Shown piece by piece: positions 39,900 through 47,303 of a DNA stretch of 64,000 nucleotides. Each line of letters starts with the position of its first letter. Within the stretch, counting starts at the first letter, position 1. The DNA comes from Streptacidiphilus jeojiense. Its GTDB lineage: Bacteria; Actinomycetota; Actinomycetes; Streptomycetales; Streptomycetaceae. The stretch is taken from positions 62,001 through 126,000 of the forward strand of contig NZ_JOEH01000013.1 of NCBI RefSeq assembly GCF_000719095.1. Reading direction: 5' to 3'. The notes beneath the pieces were generated by a model. The model searched no databases and had not been told where the DNA came from. It worked only from the letters and a program-made list of their open reading frames with translations. Position numbers and translations under genes: made by a program.

Positions 39900-42188
39900 A
39901 TGACGACCCAGCACACCGAACCCCTGCAGCTGACCACCGAGGAGCAGGCGGCGCTCGGCAGCGGTGGCGGCTTCACCTCCACCAAGGCCGTGGGCGACGT
40001 CCCGGCCATCACCCTGGTCGACGGCTCCGCCGGGGTGCGCATGCAGGACATGAGCCAGGGCGCCGACCACCTCGGCCTGCGCCCTGCGCTGCCCGCCACT
40101 GCCTTCCCCTGCGCCACCGTCATGGCCCAGACCTGGAACCCGGAGCTGGTGCACCGGGTGGCCCGGGCCCTGGGCACCGAGGCGCAGGCAGCCGGCGTGC
40201 AGGTGCTGCTCGGCCCCGGCGTCAACATGAAGCGCGACCCGCGTGCGGGCCGCAACTTCGAGTACTACTCCGAGGACCCGTACCTGACCGGCGTGCTGGC
40301 GAGCGCCTATGTGCAGGGCCTGCAGAGCCAGGGGGTCGGCGCCTCGCTCAAGCACTTCGCGGCCAACAACACCGAGCACGAGCGCTTCCGCAGCAGCTCC
40401 GACGTGGACGCCAGGCCACTGCGGGAGATCTACCTGCGCGCCTTCCAGCGGGTGGTGCGCGACGCCCAGCCGTGGACGGTGATGTGCTCCTACAACCGCA
40501 TCAACGGCGTGCCCGCCGCCGAGGACCGCTGGCTGCTCACCGATGTGCTGCGCGGCGAGTGGGGCTTCGAGGGCGCGGTGCTCAGCGACTGGGGGGCGGT
40601 CGACGACCGGGTGGCCTCGGTGCGGGCCGGGCTCGACCTGGAGATGCCGGCCGACCGCGGCAGGCACGACCGCGCACTGGTCCACGCCGTCCTGGCCGGG
40701 TACCTGTCGGCCCGGCAGGTCGAGCAGGCCGCCCAACGGGTGGCCCGCCTCGCCCGCCATGCGAAGGCGGCCGCACGCCCCGACACCCGCTGGGACGTGG
40801 ACGAGCACCACGCGCTGGCCCGGGAAGCCGCGGCGCAGGGCCTGGTACTGCTGAAGAACGACGACGCGGTGCTGCCCCTGGTCGACGCCGAGGGCCCGCT
40901 CGCCGTCATCGGCGAGTTCGCGGTCAAGCCGCGCTGCCAGGGCGGCGGCAGCTCCTACGTCACCGCCACCCGGATCGACGTCCCGCTGGACGAGATCCGG
41001 GCGCTGGCCGGGGAGGCCCTGGTGGAGTACGCACCGGGGTTCACCACCGACGCGGCCACCGACGCAGCCCCCGACGACCCGGCGCTGCTGCGCGAGGCGG
41101 TGGAGCTGGCCGCCCGTAGCCGCACCGCCGTCATCTTCCTCGGGCTGGCCGGCTCGCAGGAGGCAGAGGGCTTTGACCGCACCTCCATCGAACTTCCCCA
41201 GGAGCAGCTGGAGTTGCTGCGGGCGGTGCACCGGGTGCAGCCGCGCACGGTGGTCGTGCTGGCGCACGGCGGGGTGCTCCGCCTGGCCCCGCTGGTCGAC
41301 CACGCGGCGGCGGTGCTCGACTGCGGGCTGTCCGGCCAGGCGGCCGGCGGGGCCGTCGCGGACGTGCTCTTCGGGCGGGTCAACCCCTCCGGGCGGCTCG
41401 CCGAGACCGTCCCGGAGCGCATCGAGTCCACCCCGGCCTTTCTGAACTTCCCCGGCGAGAACCTCCACGTCCGGTACGGCGAGGGCCTGTTCATGGGCTA
41501 CCGCTGGTACGACGCACGGAAGCTGGAGGTCACCTTCCCCTTCGGCCATGGACTCTCCTACGCCACCTTCCGCTACTCGGACCTGGTGCTGGAGGGGAGC
41601 GCCGAGGGCGTCACGGTGCGCCTGCGGGTCGCGAACACCGGTTCCCGCGCCGGGCGGGAGATCGTCCAGGTGTACACCGGCGTGGCCGGCTCGACCGTGG
41701 TGCGCCCCGAGCAGGAGCTGAAGGGCTTCGCCCCGGTCTGGCTGGAGCCGGGCGAGGAACGCGAGGTCACCGTCCAGGTGCGCCGCGAGGACCTGGCCTA
41801 CTGGCACACCGCGCTGGACCGCTGGGTGGTGGAGGGCGGCGAGTACACCGTCGGCGTCGGCGCCTCCAGCCGGGACATCCGGCTGACCGGGCAGCTCGCC
41901 CTCACCGGGGACCACGCCCCGGTACCGCTCACCCCGGGCTCCTCCATCACCGAGGTGCTCGCCAACCCGGTCGCCGCCGCGGAGCTGGGCGAGCTGTTCG
42001 GAGCCGCCTTCGGCGGGCTCGGCGACTCCCAGGCGGCCGGGATGGGCCTGGACATCCTCAAGATGATCGGTTCGACCCCCGTCCAACGCTTCCTGACCTC
42101 CCTCGGCGGCGGCATGGGCCTCGCCCGGGTACAGGACATCCTCGACCGCGCCAACGCCGCCGTCGGCGCGGTGCCGAACGGCCGGTAG
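39900..42188 (+). CDS. glycoside hydrolase family 3 beta-glucosidase
   Basis: A 762-residue hydrolase with the usual GH3 order. The TIM barrel includes KRDPRAGRNFEYYSEDPYLT, LKHFAANNTEHERFR and the nucleophile Asp230 in VLSDWGAVDDR. The second domain has SAGVRM…-type substrate contacts and GSQEAEGFDR. A fibronectin-III-like domain ends the protein (GREIVQVYTG, ELKGFAPVWLEPGEEREVTV). No signal peptide is visible, so it acts inside the cell on glycosides imported by the adjacent MFS protein. It lies 82 bases downstream of the MFS gene, probably in one transcript. Confidence 0.92.
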   Translation: MTTQHTEPLQLTTEEQAALGSGGGFTSTKAVGDVPAITLVDGSAGVRMQDMSQGADHLGLRPALPATAFPCATVMAQTWNPELVHRVARALGTEAQAAGVQVLLGPGVNMKRDPRAGRNFEYYSEDPYLTGVLASAYVQGLQSQGVGASLKHFAANNTEHERFRSSSDVDARPLREIYLRAFQRVVRDAQPWTVMCSYNRINGVPAAEDRWLLTDVLRGEWGFEGAVLSDWGAVDDRVASVRAGLDLEMPADRGRHDRALVHAVLAGYLSARQVEQAAQRVARLARHAKAAARPDTRWDVDEHHALAREAAAQGLVLLKNDDAVLPLVDAEGPLAVIGEFAVKPRCQGGGSSYVTATRIDVPLDEIRALAGEALVEYAPGFTTDAATDAAPDDPALLREAVELAARSRTAVIFLGLAGSQEAEGFDRTSIELPQEQLELLRAVHRVQPRTVVVLAHGGVLRLAPLVDHAAAVLDCGLSGQAAGGAVADVLFGRVNPSGRLAETVPERIESTPAFLNFPGENLHVRYGEGLFMGYRWYDARKLEVTFPFGHGLSYATFRYSDLVLEGSAEGVTVRLRVANTGSRAGREIVQVYTGVAGSTVVRPEQELKGFAPVWLEPGEEREVTVQVRREDLAYWHTALDRWVVEGGEYTVGVGASSRDIRLTGQLALTGDHAPVPLTPGSSITEVLANPVAAAELGELFGAAFGGLGDSQAAGMGLDILKMIGSTPVQRFLTSLGGGMGLARVQDILDRANAAVGAVPNGR

Positions 42189-42251
42189 GCGGCGGCCGGT
42201 GCTACGGGAGGTGCAGTAGTCGAGCTGCCTGCACCTGGACGACGACGGGAG

Positions 42252-42322
42252 GGGGGTCGGTCGGAGAGTCTGGAACAAGTCGGTGACCAGCACCAAGGCA
42301 TCGAGTTCCGAGACCGACCCCC
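42252..42322 (+). promoter_or_regulatory. long-range inverted repeat before a small membrane-protein gene
   Basis: GGGGGTCGGTC (42252-42262) is perfectly complementary to GACCGACCCCC (42312-42322), enclosing a 49-base loop. The right arm ends 24 bases before the start codon at 42347, so it could fold in the 5' leader and affect translation or be a terminator remnant of the GH3 transcript. Confidence 0.4.
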
Positions 42323-42346
42323 TCTGTGAAAGGACGGACCCCCGTC

Positions 42347-42733
42347 ATGACGACCACGCTGCCCGCCCGTCTGAAGACCCTGACCCGTGACGTCCTGATG
42401 TGGGGCGTCTTCGTCTTCGCCATAGCCGCGACGGTGTCCGCGGGTCGGTTCTTCGACGGTGCCGAGAAGTCCGCGGTCACCTGGGGCGGCATCGCCCTCT
42501 CGCTGCTGATGGGCACCCTGCTGGCGCAGAAGCCGCGGATCAAGGCGTTCCTGTCTACCAGGCCGGTGCTGTGGTTCCTGTTCCTCTTCAACGGTGCCGT
42601 GGCCGCGGTCGCTGCCGTCGCCGTCGGGGGTACCCAGGGCGCCATGACCGCCGGCGGAATGGGCCTGGTCGCCCTCGGCGCCGGCTTCGGCCTGCTGTCC
42701 GGCCGCCGCAACCGCAAGCCCGCTCGCGCCTGA
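42347..42733 (+). CDS. small membrane protein of unknown function
   Basis: A 128-residue protein with four likely membrane helices: DVLMWGVFVFAIAATVSAGRF, TWGGIALSLLMGTLLA, VLWFLFLFNGAVAAVAAVAVG and TAGGMGLVALGAGFGLLSG. It ends in a basic tail RRNRKPARA. Not assigned to a family that I recognise. The ATG at 42347 is used; a GTG at 42326 (…KGRTPV) is in frame but has no ribosome site. Confidence 0.65.
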   Translation: MTTTLPARLKTLTRDVLMWGVFVFAIAATVSAGRFFDGAEKSAVTWGGIALSLLMGTLLAQKPRIKAFLSTRPVLWFLFLFNGAVAAVAAVAVGGTQGAMTAGGMGLVALGAGFGLLSGRRNRKPARA

Positions 42734-42745
42734 CAGCTGCGAAAA

Positions 42746-42785
42746 CAGTGGTGCGGACCGGGCCTGAGCCCGGTCCGCACCACTG
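42746..42785. terminator. perfect 18-base stem terminator between membrane protein and tRNA
   Basis: CAGTGGTGCGGACCGGGC (42746-42763), loop CTGA, and its exact complement 42768-42785. It lies just after the membrane-protein stop and just beyond the 3' end of the opposing tRNA gene, so it probably serves both strands. Confidence 0.85.
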
Positions 42786-42810
42786 GGGGATACTGCTGGA
42801 AACACTTCTG

Positions 42811-42893
42811 TGTCCGAGGGGGGACTTGAACCCCCACGCCCCGAAGGGCACTAGCACCTCAAGCTAGCGCGTCTGCCATTCCGCCACCCGGAC
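42811..42893 (-). tRNA. tRNA-Leu (anticodon GAG)
   Basis: Read on the minus strand, the gene starts GTCCGGG and ends CTCGGAC plus the discriminator A. These pair as a 7-base acceptor stem with one G-U. The anticodon stem is CUAGC/GCUAG with loop UUGAGGU, so the anticodon is GAG (plus-strand CTC at 42858-42860). A long variable arm (GUGCCC UUCG GGGCGU) and the T arm GGGGG-UUCAAGU-CCCCC fit class II tRNA-Leu. CCA is not encoded. Confidence 0.95.
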
Positions 42894-43121
42894 CGGGTGG
42901 TCATCGCGGCGTCTCCGTCGCGCTGACGTGGATAACCATAGCAAAGATCAGCCGGGGTTCCGAACGCGTTCCCGGTCGCTCGACCTGCGCAGATGCGGGC
43001 AGGGACGTGGGCGGGGGTTGGGATCGGGGGGCGGAGGGGAGAGGATGGCGGGATCATGCCGGTGGACCCCCGGGGTGGAGCGGAGGGGGCGCCGGTGCCG
43101 TACGGAGAGAGGCTGGACAGC

Positions 43122-44444
43122 GTGAGCGAGACCAATCCGACGCGGGTGACCGGGGAGAGCGAGGTCGCCGACCTCTGCCGCGAGCTGATCCGGATCGACA
43201 CCAGCAACTACGGCGACGGATCCGGGCCGGGGGAGCGGGCGGCGGCCGAGTACGTGGCCGAGAAGCTCGCCGAGGTGGGCCTGGAGCCGGAGATCTTCGA
43301 GTCCGCCAAGGGCCGGGCCAGCACGGTGGCCCGGATCGCGGGCGAGGACCCCTCACGTCCGGCGCTGCTGATCCACGGGCACACCGACGTGGTGCCGGCC
43401 AACGCGGACGACTGGACCCACCACCCCTTCGCCGGGGAGATCGCGGACGGCTGCGTCTGGGGCCGCGGCGCGGTGGACATGAAGGACATGGACGCGATGA
43501 CCCTCGCGGTCGTCCGCGACCGGCTCCGCAGCGGACGCAAGCCCCCGCGCGACATCGTGCTGGCCTTCCTGGCCGACGAGGAGGCCGGCGGCGTCTTCGG
43601 CGCGCACCACCTGGTGGACAAGCACCCCGGTCTCTTCGAGGGCGTCACCGAGGCGATCGGCGAGGTCGGCGGCTTCTCCTTCACCGTGAACGAGAACCTC
43701 CGCCTCTACCTGGTGGAGACCGCGGAGAAGGGCATGCACTGGATGCGCCTGACCGTGGACGGCACCGCGGGCCACGGCTCGATGACCAACAAGGACAACG
43801 CGATCACCGAGCTGTGCGAGGCGGTCGCCCGGCTCGGACGGCACCAGTTCCCGGTGCGGGTCACCAAGAGCGTGCGGCACTTCCTGGACGAGCTCTCCGA
43901 CGCGCTCGGCGTGGAGCTCGACCCCGAGGACATGGACTCCACGCTGGAGCGGCTCGGCGGCATCGCCAAGCTGATCGGCGCGACCCTGCGCAACACCGCC
44001 CAGCCCACCATGCTCGGCGCCGGCTACAAGGTGAACGTCATCCCCGGCCAGGCCACGGCCCACGTCGACGGCCGCTACCTGCCCGGTTTCAAGGACGAGT
44101 TCCACGAGGAGCTGGACCGCGTCCTCGGGCCGCGGATCCGCCGCGAGACGGTGCACGAGGACAAGGCGGTGGAGACCGACTTCGACGGCCCGCTGGTGGC
44201 GGCGATGCAGCGCGCGCTCAGCGCGGAGGACCCGATCGCCCGCGCCGTCCCCTACACCCTCTCCGGCGGCACGGACGCCAAGTCCTTCAGCGAGCTGGGG
44301 ATCCGCTGCTTCGGCTTCGCCCCGTTGCGGCTGCCCCCGGAGCTGGACTTCGCCGGGATGTTCCACGGGGTCGACGAGCGGGTGCCGGTGGACGGGCTGA
44401 CGTTCGGCGTCCGGGTGCTGGACCGATTCATCGACGCCTGCTGA
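43122..44444 (+). CDS. M20-family metallopeptidase (dipeptidase/deacylase)
   Basis: A 440-residue di-zinc hydrolase. The metal ligands are clear: HGHTDVVPA, GRGAVDMKDMD, ADEEAGGVFG (catalytic Glu pair), and the C-terminal MFHGVDERV. The dimerisation domain starts near KGMHWMRLTVDG with GHGSM. The opening TRVTGESEVADLCRELIRIDTSNYG is standard for actinobacterial M20 proteins. The GTG at 43122 is chosen to match that opening; ATG 43056 is in frame but gives an unusual Gly/Pro lead. The substrate class (dipeptide, N-acyl amino acid) is not determined. A strong terminator follows. Confidence 0.88.
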   Translation: MSETNPTRVTGESEVADLCRELIRIDTSNYGDGSGPGERAAAEYVAEKLAEVGLEPEIFESAKGRASTVARIAGEDPSRPALLIHGHTDVVPANADDWTHHPFAGEIADGCVWGRGAVDMKDMDAMTLAVVRDRLRSGRKPPRDIVLAFLADEEAGGVFGAHHLVDKHPGLFEGVTEAIGEVGGFSFTVNENLRLYLVETAEKGMHWMRLTVDGTAGHGSMTNKDNAITELCEAVARLGRHQFPVRVTKSVRHFLDELSDALGVELDPEDMDSTLERLGGIAKLIGATLRNTAQPTMLGAGYKVNVIPGQATAHVDGRYLPGFKDEFHEELDRVLGPRIRRETVHEDKAVETDFDGPLVAAMQRALSAEDPIARAVPYTLSGGTDAKSFSELGIRCFGFAPLRLPPELDFAGMFHGVDERVPVDGLTFGVRVLDRFIDAC

Positions 44445-44451
44445 ATTCCGT

Positions 44452-44500
44452 CGAAGCCCGCCGTATCCGGTGATTCCGGGTGCGGCGGGCTTCGTCTTTT
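44452..44500 (+). terminator. intrinsic terminator after the M20 gene
   Basis: CGAAGCCCGCCG (44452-44463) pairs perfectly with CGGCGGGCTTCG (44483-44494), with a 19-base loop that can itself pair, followed by TCTTTT. It starts 8 bases after the stop codon. Confidence 0.88.
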
Positions 44501-44618
44501 CCGTACGCGTGCACCCGGGCCTGCCGGTATTTCGATCGGGCGTTTGAGTGGATCACCGTTGCGGGTGAATGGCCGAGCCGACTAGTACCCCGTTTGCCGC
44601 AGCCTCGTTCACTCATAT

Positions 44619-44639
44619 GCAGCCCGCCGAACGGGCTGC
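44619..44639 (+). promoter_or_regulatory. hairpin in the short-chaplin 5' leader
   Basis: GCAGCCCG and CGGGCTGC form an 8-base stem with loop CCGAA, ending 21 bases before the start codon and 9 bases before the AGGAGG. It is too close to the ribosome site to be a plain terminator and may stabilise the mRNA or tune translation. Confidence 0.4.
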
Positions 44640-44660
44640 GACGTCGACTAGGAGGACATT

Positions 44661-44903
44661 ATGCAGGTCAAGAAGATCGCTGCGGTTGTTGCTGCCACGG
44701 GTGGCCTGGTTCTCGCCGGCGCGGGGGTCGCGTCCGCCCACGGAGGGGCCTCCGCCGAGGGCGCTGCCTGGGGTTCCCCGGGCGTTCTCTCCGGCAACGT
44801 CATCCAGGTTCCGGTCCACATCCCGGTGAACGTCTGCGGCAACACGATCAGCGTCATCGGGCTGCTGAACCCGGCCTTCGGCAACAGCTGCGAGAACAAC
44901 TGA
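44661..44903 (+). CDS. short chaplin
   Basis: An 80-residue secreted amyloid-forming coat protein. A signal peptide of about 26 residues (MQVKKIAAVVAATGGLVLAG) ends at ASAHG. One chaplin domain follows, with its two Cys: GSPGVLSGNVIQVPVHIPVN, then VCGNTISVIGLLNPAFGNSC. This is the ChpD-H size class. Chaplins coat aerial hyphae and spores and lower surface tension. AGGAGG lies 6 bases upstream of ATG 44661. It forms a pair with the long chaplin that follows, with a terminator between. Confidence 0.93.
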   Translation: MQVKKIAAVVAATGGLVLAGAGVASAHGGASAEGAAWGSPGVLSGNVIQVPVHIPVNVCGNTISVIGLLNPAFGNSCENN

Positions 44904-44936
44904 TATCCACCGGTTGATTCCGGACTTTTCTCACAC

Positions 44937-44977
44937 ATGCGGTCCCGGGAGGCGCGCCATGCCCCCCGGGGCCGCAT
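44937..44977 (+). terminator. terminator after the short chaplin
   Basis: ATGCGGTCCCGGG (44937-44949) pairs with CCCGGGGCCGCAT (44965-44977) with one U-G pair and a 15-base loop. It is 33 bases after the stop codon. Confidence 0.7.
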
Positions 44978-45138
44978 CGTCGGCACGGCGTCAATCGGGT
45001 GGTGAAGTCTCACCCGGACTGGTGAAAGGCGTAAACCGCCATGAACCGGGGCCCCGGCCTCTCGTTACGTGAAACATCACGTCAATGCAGGCCAACGTCC
45101 CGTACGGAATCACAGACAAACTGAGGGCAGGGCAATTC

Positions 45139-45942
45139 ATGCGACAAGCTGCCAGACGCGGACTTCTCACGGTCATGGCGACCGGGAGCGTCCTCGCATC
45201 AACTGCAGGCTATGCCTACGCGGACGCCGGAGCCGCGGGCTCCGCCTCCGACTCGCCCGGGGTCGGATCGGGCAACGCGGTCCAGGTGCCCGTCGACGTC
45301 CCGGTGAACGTGTGCGGCGACACGATCAACGTGGTCGGGCTGCTCAACCCGGCCATGGGCAACCACTGCGGCAACGGCGCCGGGCACGCCAAGGGCCCGG
45401 GCGGCTCGAAGGGCTCCGGCGGCGGGGCCGCCAGCCAGGGCGGTGCCCACCACTCCCCGGGCGTCGGCTCGGGCAACGCCGTCGCGGCACCCGTGTCGGT
45501 GCCGCTGAACCTCTGCGGCGACTCCGTCGACGTGGTCGGCGCGGGCAACAGCGCCCACGGCAACAGCTGCGCCAACCACGGCGGCGGCAGCGGCGTCCAC
45601 ACGCCCACCCCGCCGACCGGGTCGCACCCCGGCGGCGGCAAGGGGACTCCGCCGGAGCACTGCTCCTGCACCCCGCCGCCGGTCCGGACCCACCCGCAGC
45701 CGCCGCCCCCGGTCACGCCGCCGGCGACGCCGCCGGTCACCCCGCCCATGCACCACGGCTCCCCGCCGCCCCCGCAGACGGTGGCCAAGGTCAGCCGGAC
45801 CGCCCCGGCCGCCGCCACGCCCACCCAGGCGGTGCTCGCCTCCACCGGCGCCGGCGACACCATGCTGATGCTGCCGACCGGGGCCGCGCTGGCCCTGGGC
45901 GGGCTGCTGCTCTACCGCCGCTCCCGCGCCGGGCAGCGCTGA
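45139..45942 (+). CDS. long chaplin with sortase signal (two chaplin domains)
   Basis: A 267-residue cell-wall-anchored chaplin of the ChpA-C class. The signal peptide runs to about YAYADAG. Two chaplin domains follow: DSPGVGSGNAVQVPVDVPVN / VCGDTINVVGLLNPAMGNHC and HSPGVGSGNAVAAPVSVPLN / LCGDSVDVVGAGNSAHGNSC. A Pro-rich spacer (TPPTGSHPGGGKGTPPEHC…) leads to the sorting signal LASTG, a hydrophobic helix and RRSRAGQR. The second domain has GAGNS where GLLNP is usual. Spacer Cys residues (EHCSC) are unusual. ATG 45139 follows AGGG at 6 bases. A sortase gene is not in the window. Confidence 0.92.
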   Translation: MRQAARRGLLTVMATGSVLASTAGYAYADAGAAGSASDSPGVGSGNAVQVPVDVPVNVCGDTINVVGLLNPAMGNHCGNGAGHAKGPGGSKGSGGGAASQGGAHHSPGVGSGNAVAAPVSVPLNLCGDSVDVVGAGNSAHGNSCANHGGGSGVHTPTPPTGSHPGGGKGTPPEHCSCTPPPVRTHPQPPPPVTPPATPPVTPPMHHGSPPPPQTVAKVSRTAPAAATPTQAVLASTGAGDTMLMLPTGAALALGGLLLYRRSRAGQR

Positions 45943-45975
45943 CGGCTCCAGGAGCGAGGGACTCCGGCAGCGAGG

Positions 45976-46012
45976 AAGGGGTGGTGCGCACCGTCGGTGC
46001 GTACCACCCCTT
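45976..46012. terminator. terminator after the long chaplin
   Basis: Arms 45976-45992 and 45996-46012 (outer part AAGGGGTGGT/ACCACCCCTT) pair over 17 bases with one G-U and a GTC loop. It lies between convergent genes and may serve both. Confidence 0.8.
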
Positions 46013-46034
46013 GTCCGTTATGTCGGCTATTGCC

Positions 46035-46259
46035 TCAGTCCGAGAGCAACGACCAGGTGCGGACCTGACGGATGATCTTCCGTCGGAGCACCACCTTGCG
46101 GCGGCCGTCCGGGAAGAGTCGCAGTCGGTCCAACTCCCAGTGTCCGTACTCCGCCTGCTCCGTCAGCAGGCGCCGGGCCTCGTTCCGGGAGACGTCGCGG
46201 GGCAGGAGCATGGAGCGGAACTCGTACTCGGGCTGTTGGACGATCTTTGGTGCTGCCAA
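46035..46259 (-). CDS. DUF5703 family protein
   Basis: A 74-residue conserved actinobacterial protein of unknown function. Its core (PEYEFRSMLLPRDVSRNEAR, RLLTEQAEYGHWELDRLRLF, DGRRKVVLRRKIIRQV) is very close to the family consensus. The start is a TTG at 46259 with AGGAGG 7 bases upstream; no ATG or GTG is available before the conserved part. It converges with the long chaplin gene. Confidence 0.88.
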   Translation of the reverse strand: MAAPKIVQQPEYEFRSMLLPRDVSRNEARRLLTEQAEYGHWELDRLRLFPDGRRKVVLRRKIIRQVRTWSLLSD

Positions 46260-46537
46260 GTCTTTCCTCCTGCAGAGCGCTCTGGGTCAAGCCTACGACG
46301 GGCCGCTGACACGGCTGATCGGATCTGACAGGGGTTCAGCCCGGTGCCGAACCTGGTCCGGTCAGGGTCCCACGAAGGCTGCCGCCTGGACAGGGGCCCG
46401 AACCGGGCTTCGCACGGACGGGTGAGCGCCCCGGAAGGCGCGCGGGGAGCGCTCCCCGGGAAATCCAGGTGCCCGAATCGGGCGCGACCGGATAACTTCT
46501 GTGCACTACGGGCCCAACAGCGGATAGCGTCAGCACC

Positions 46538-47158
46538 ATGCCTGATGTCGCGCAGCCCACCATCGCCGAGGTACGAAGCGCCGCCGAGGCGGTCAAGGCC
46601 GCCATCGACCGCCATCTGGCCGCCGTCGAAGCCCGCACCGGGGAGAACGACCCCGGTGTCGCCACCGCCTACGCGGCCCTCGCGGAGGCCGCGGACGCCT
46701 ATGACGAAGTCCTCTACGACGCCTACGACGAGGTCACCCCGTTCGAGGTCCCGCACGACAGCGAACTGTCGCAGTACGCGGACCCGGACGACCCGGAGGC
46801 GATCAGCGTGCTGATCCGCAGGGACTACCTGATCACCGACCCGCTGCGGCTGCGCGCCGCGGCGCTGCGGATCGACGGCACCACGGCCGCGGACCCGGGG
46901 CCGGTGTCCGCCAGCGTGAGCGGGGCGCTCGGGGCGCTGTTCGGCGAGTACGAGCCGGACGAGATCGCCTCCCGGGCCGAGGAGTTCGGTCTGGAGGAGG
47001 GGGACTCCACGCTGTGGGTCACCGCCGCGGACCCGGCCGAGCCGGGGGACTGGCTCTCCGAGCCGTTCGACGACGCCGATCCGGATCTGTTGATCTGCCG
47101 GTTCGACGTCAGTGAGGTCTACGACGACGAACTGGAGCCGTTGGATCCCGAGCGGTAG
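46538..47158 (+). CDS. conserved hypothetical acidic protein
   Basis: A 206-residue acidic protein with no membrane segments. The N-terminal 75 residues are helical (TIAEVRSAAEAVKAAIDRHL), and an acidic middle follows (DSELSQYADPDDPEAISVLI). The C-terminal part ends DLLICRFDVSEVYDDELEPL. It resembles a hypothetical protein commonly found near DUF5703 genes in Streptomyces, but no function is known. A ribosome site is not evident before ATG 46538. Confidence 0.7.
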   Translation: MPDVAQPTIAEVRSAAEAVKAAIDRHLAAVEARTGENDPGVATAYAALAEAADAYDEVLYDAYDEVTPFEVPHDSELSQYADPDDPEAISVLIRRDYLITDPLRLRAAALRIDGTTAADPGPVSASVSGALGALFGEYEPDEIASRAEEFGLEEGDSTLWVTAADPAEPGDWLSEPFDDADPDLLICRFDVSEVYDDELEPLDPER

Positions 47159-47188
47159 GGGCCGGGTTCTCGGGCGCGGGTCGTGGGT

Positions 47189-47287
47189 GGCTGGGCGCGC
47201 AGTTCCCCGCGCCCCCAGGAGGCTGCAACCGACCCACAGCGGGAAAGTGGCACCTACCCAGGGGCGCGGGGAACTGCGCGCCCAGCC
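47189..47287. repeat. 27-base inverted repeat of the common Streptomyces intergenic type
   Basis: Arms 47189-47215 and 47261-47287 are exact complements (core GGGGCGCGGGGAACTGCGCG). The 45-base centre separates them. Near-identical palindromes are widespread between Streptomyces genes. Here it lies between convergent genes and probably ends transcription. Confidence 0.8.
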
Positions 47288-47303
47288 GGGCACACGCCGC
47301 AGG

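Noticed and set aside
39825..42296. An 823-codon minus-strand open frame
   Set aside because: Shadow of the GH3 gene, which has complete catalytic motifs on the plus strand.
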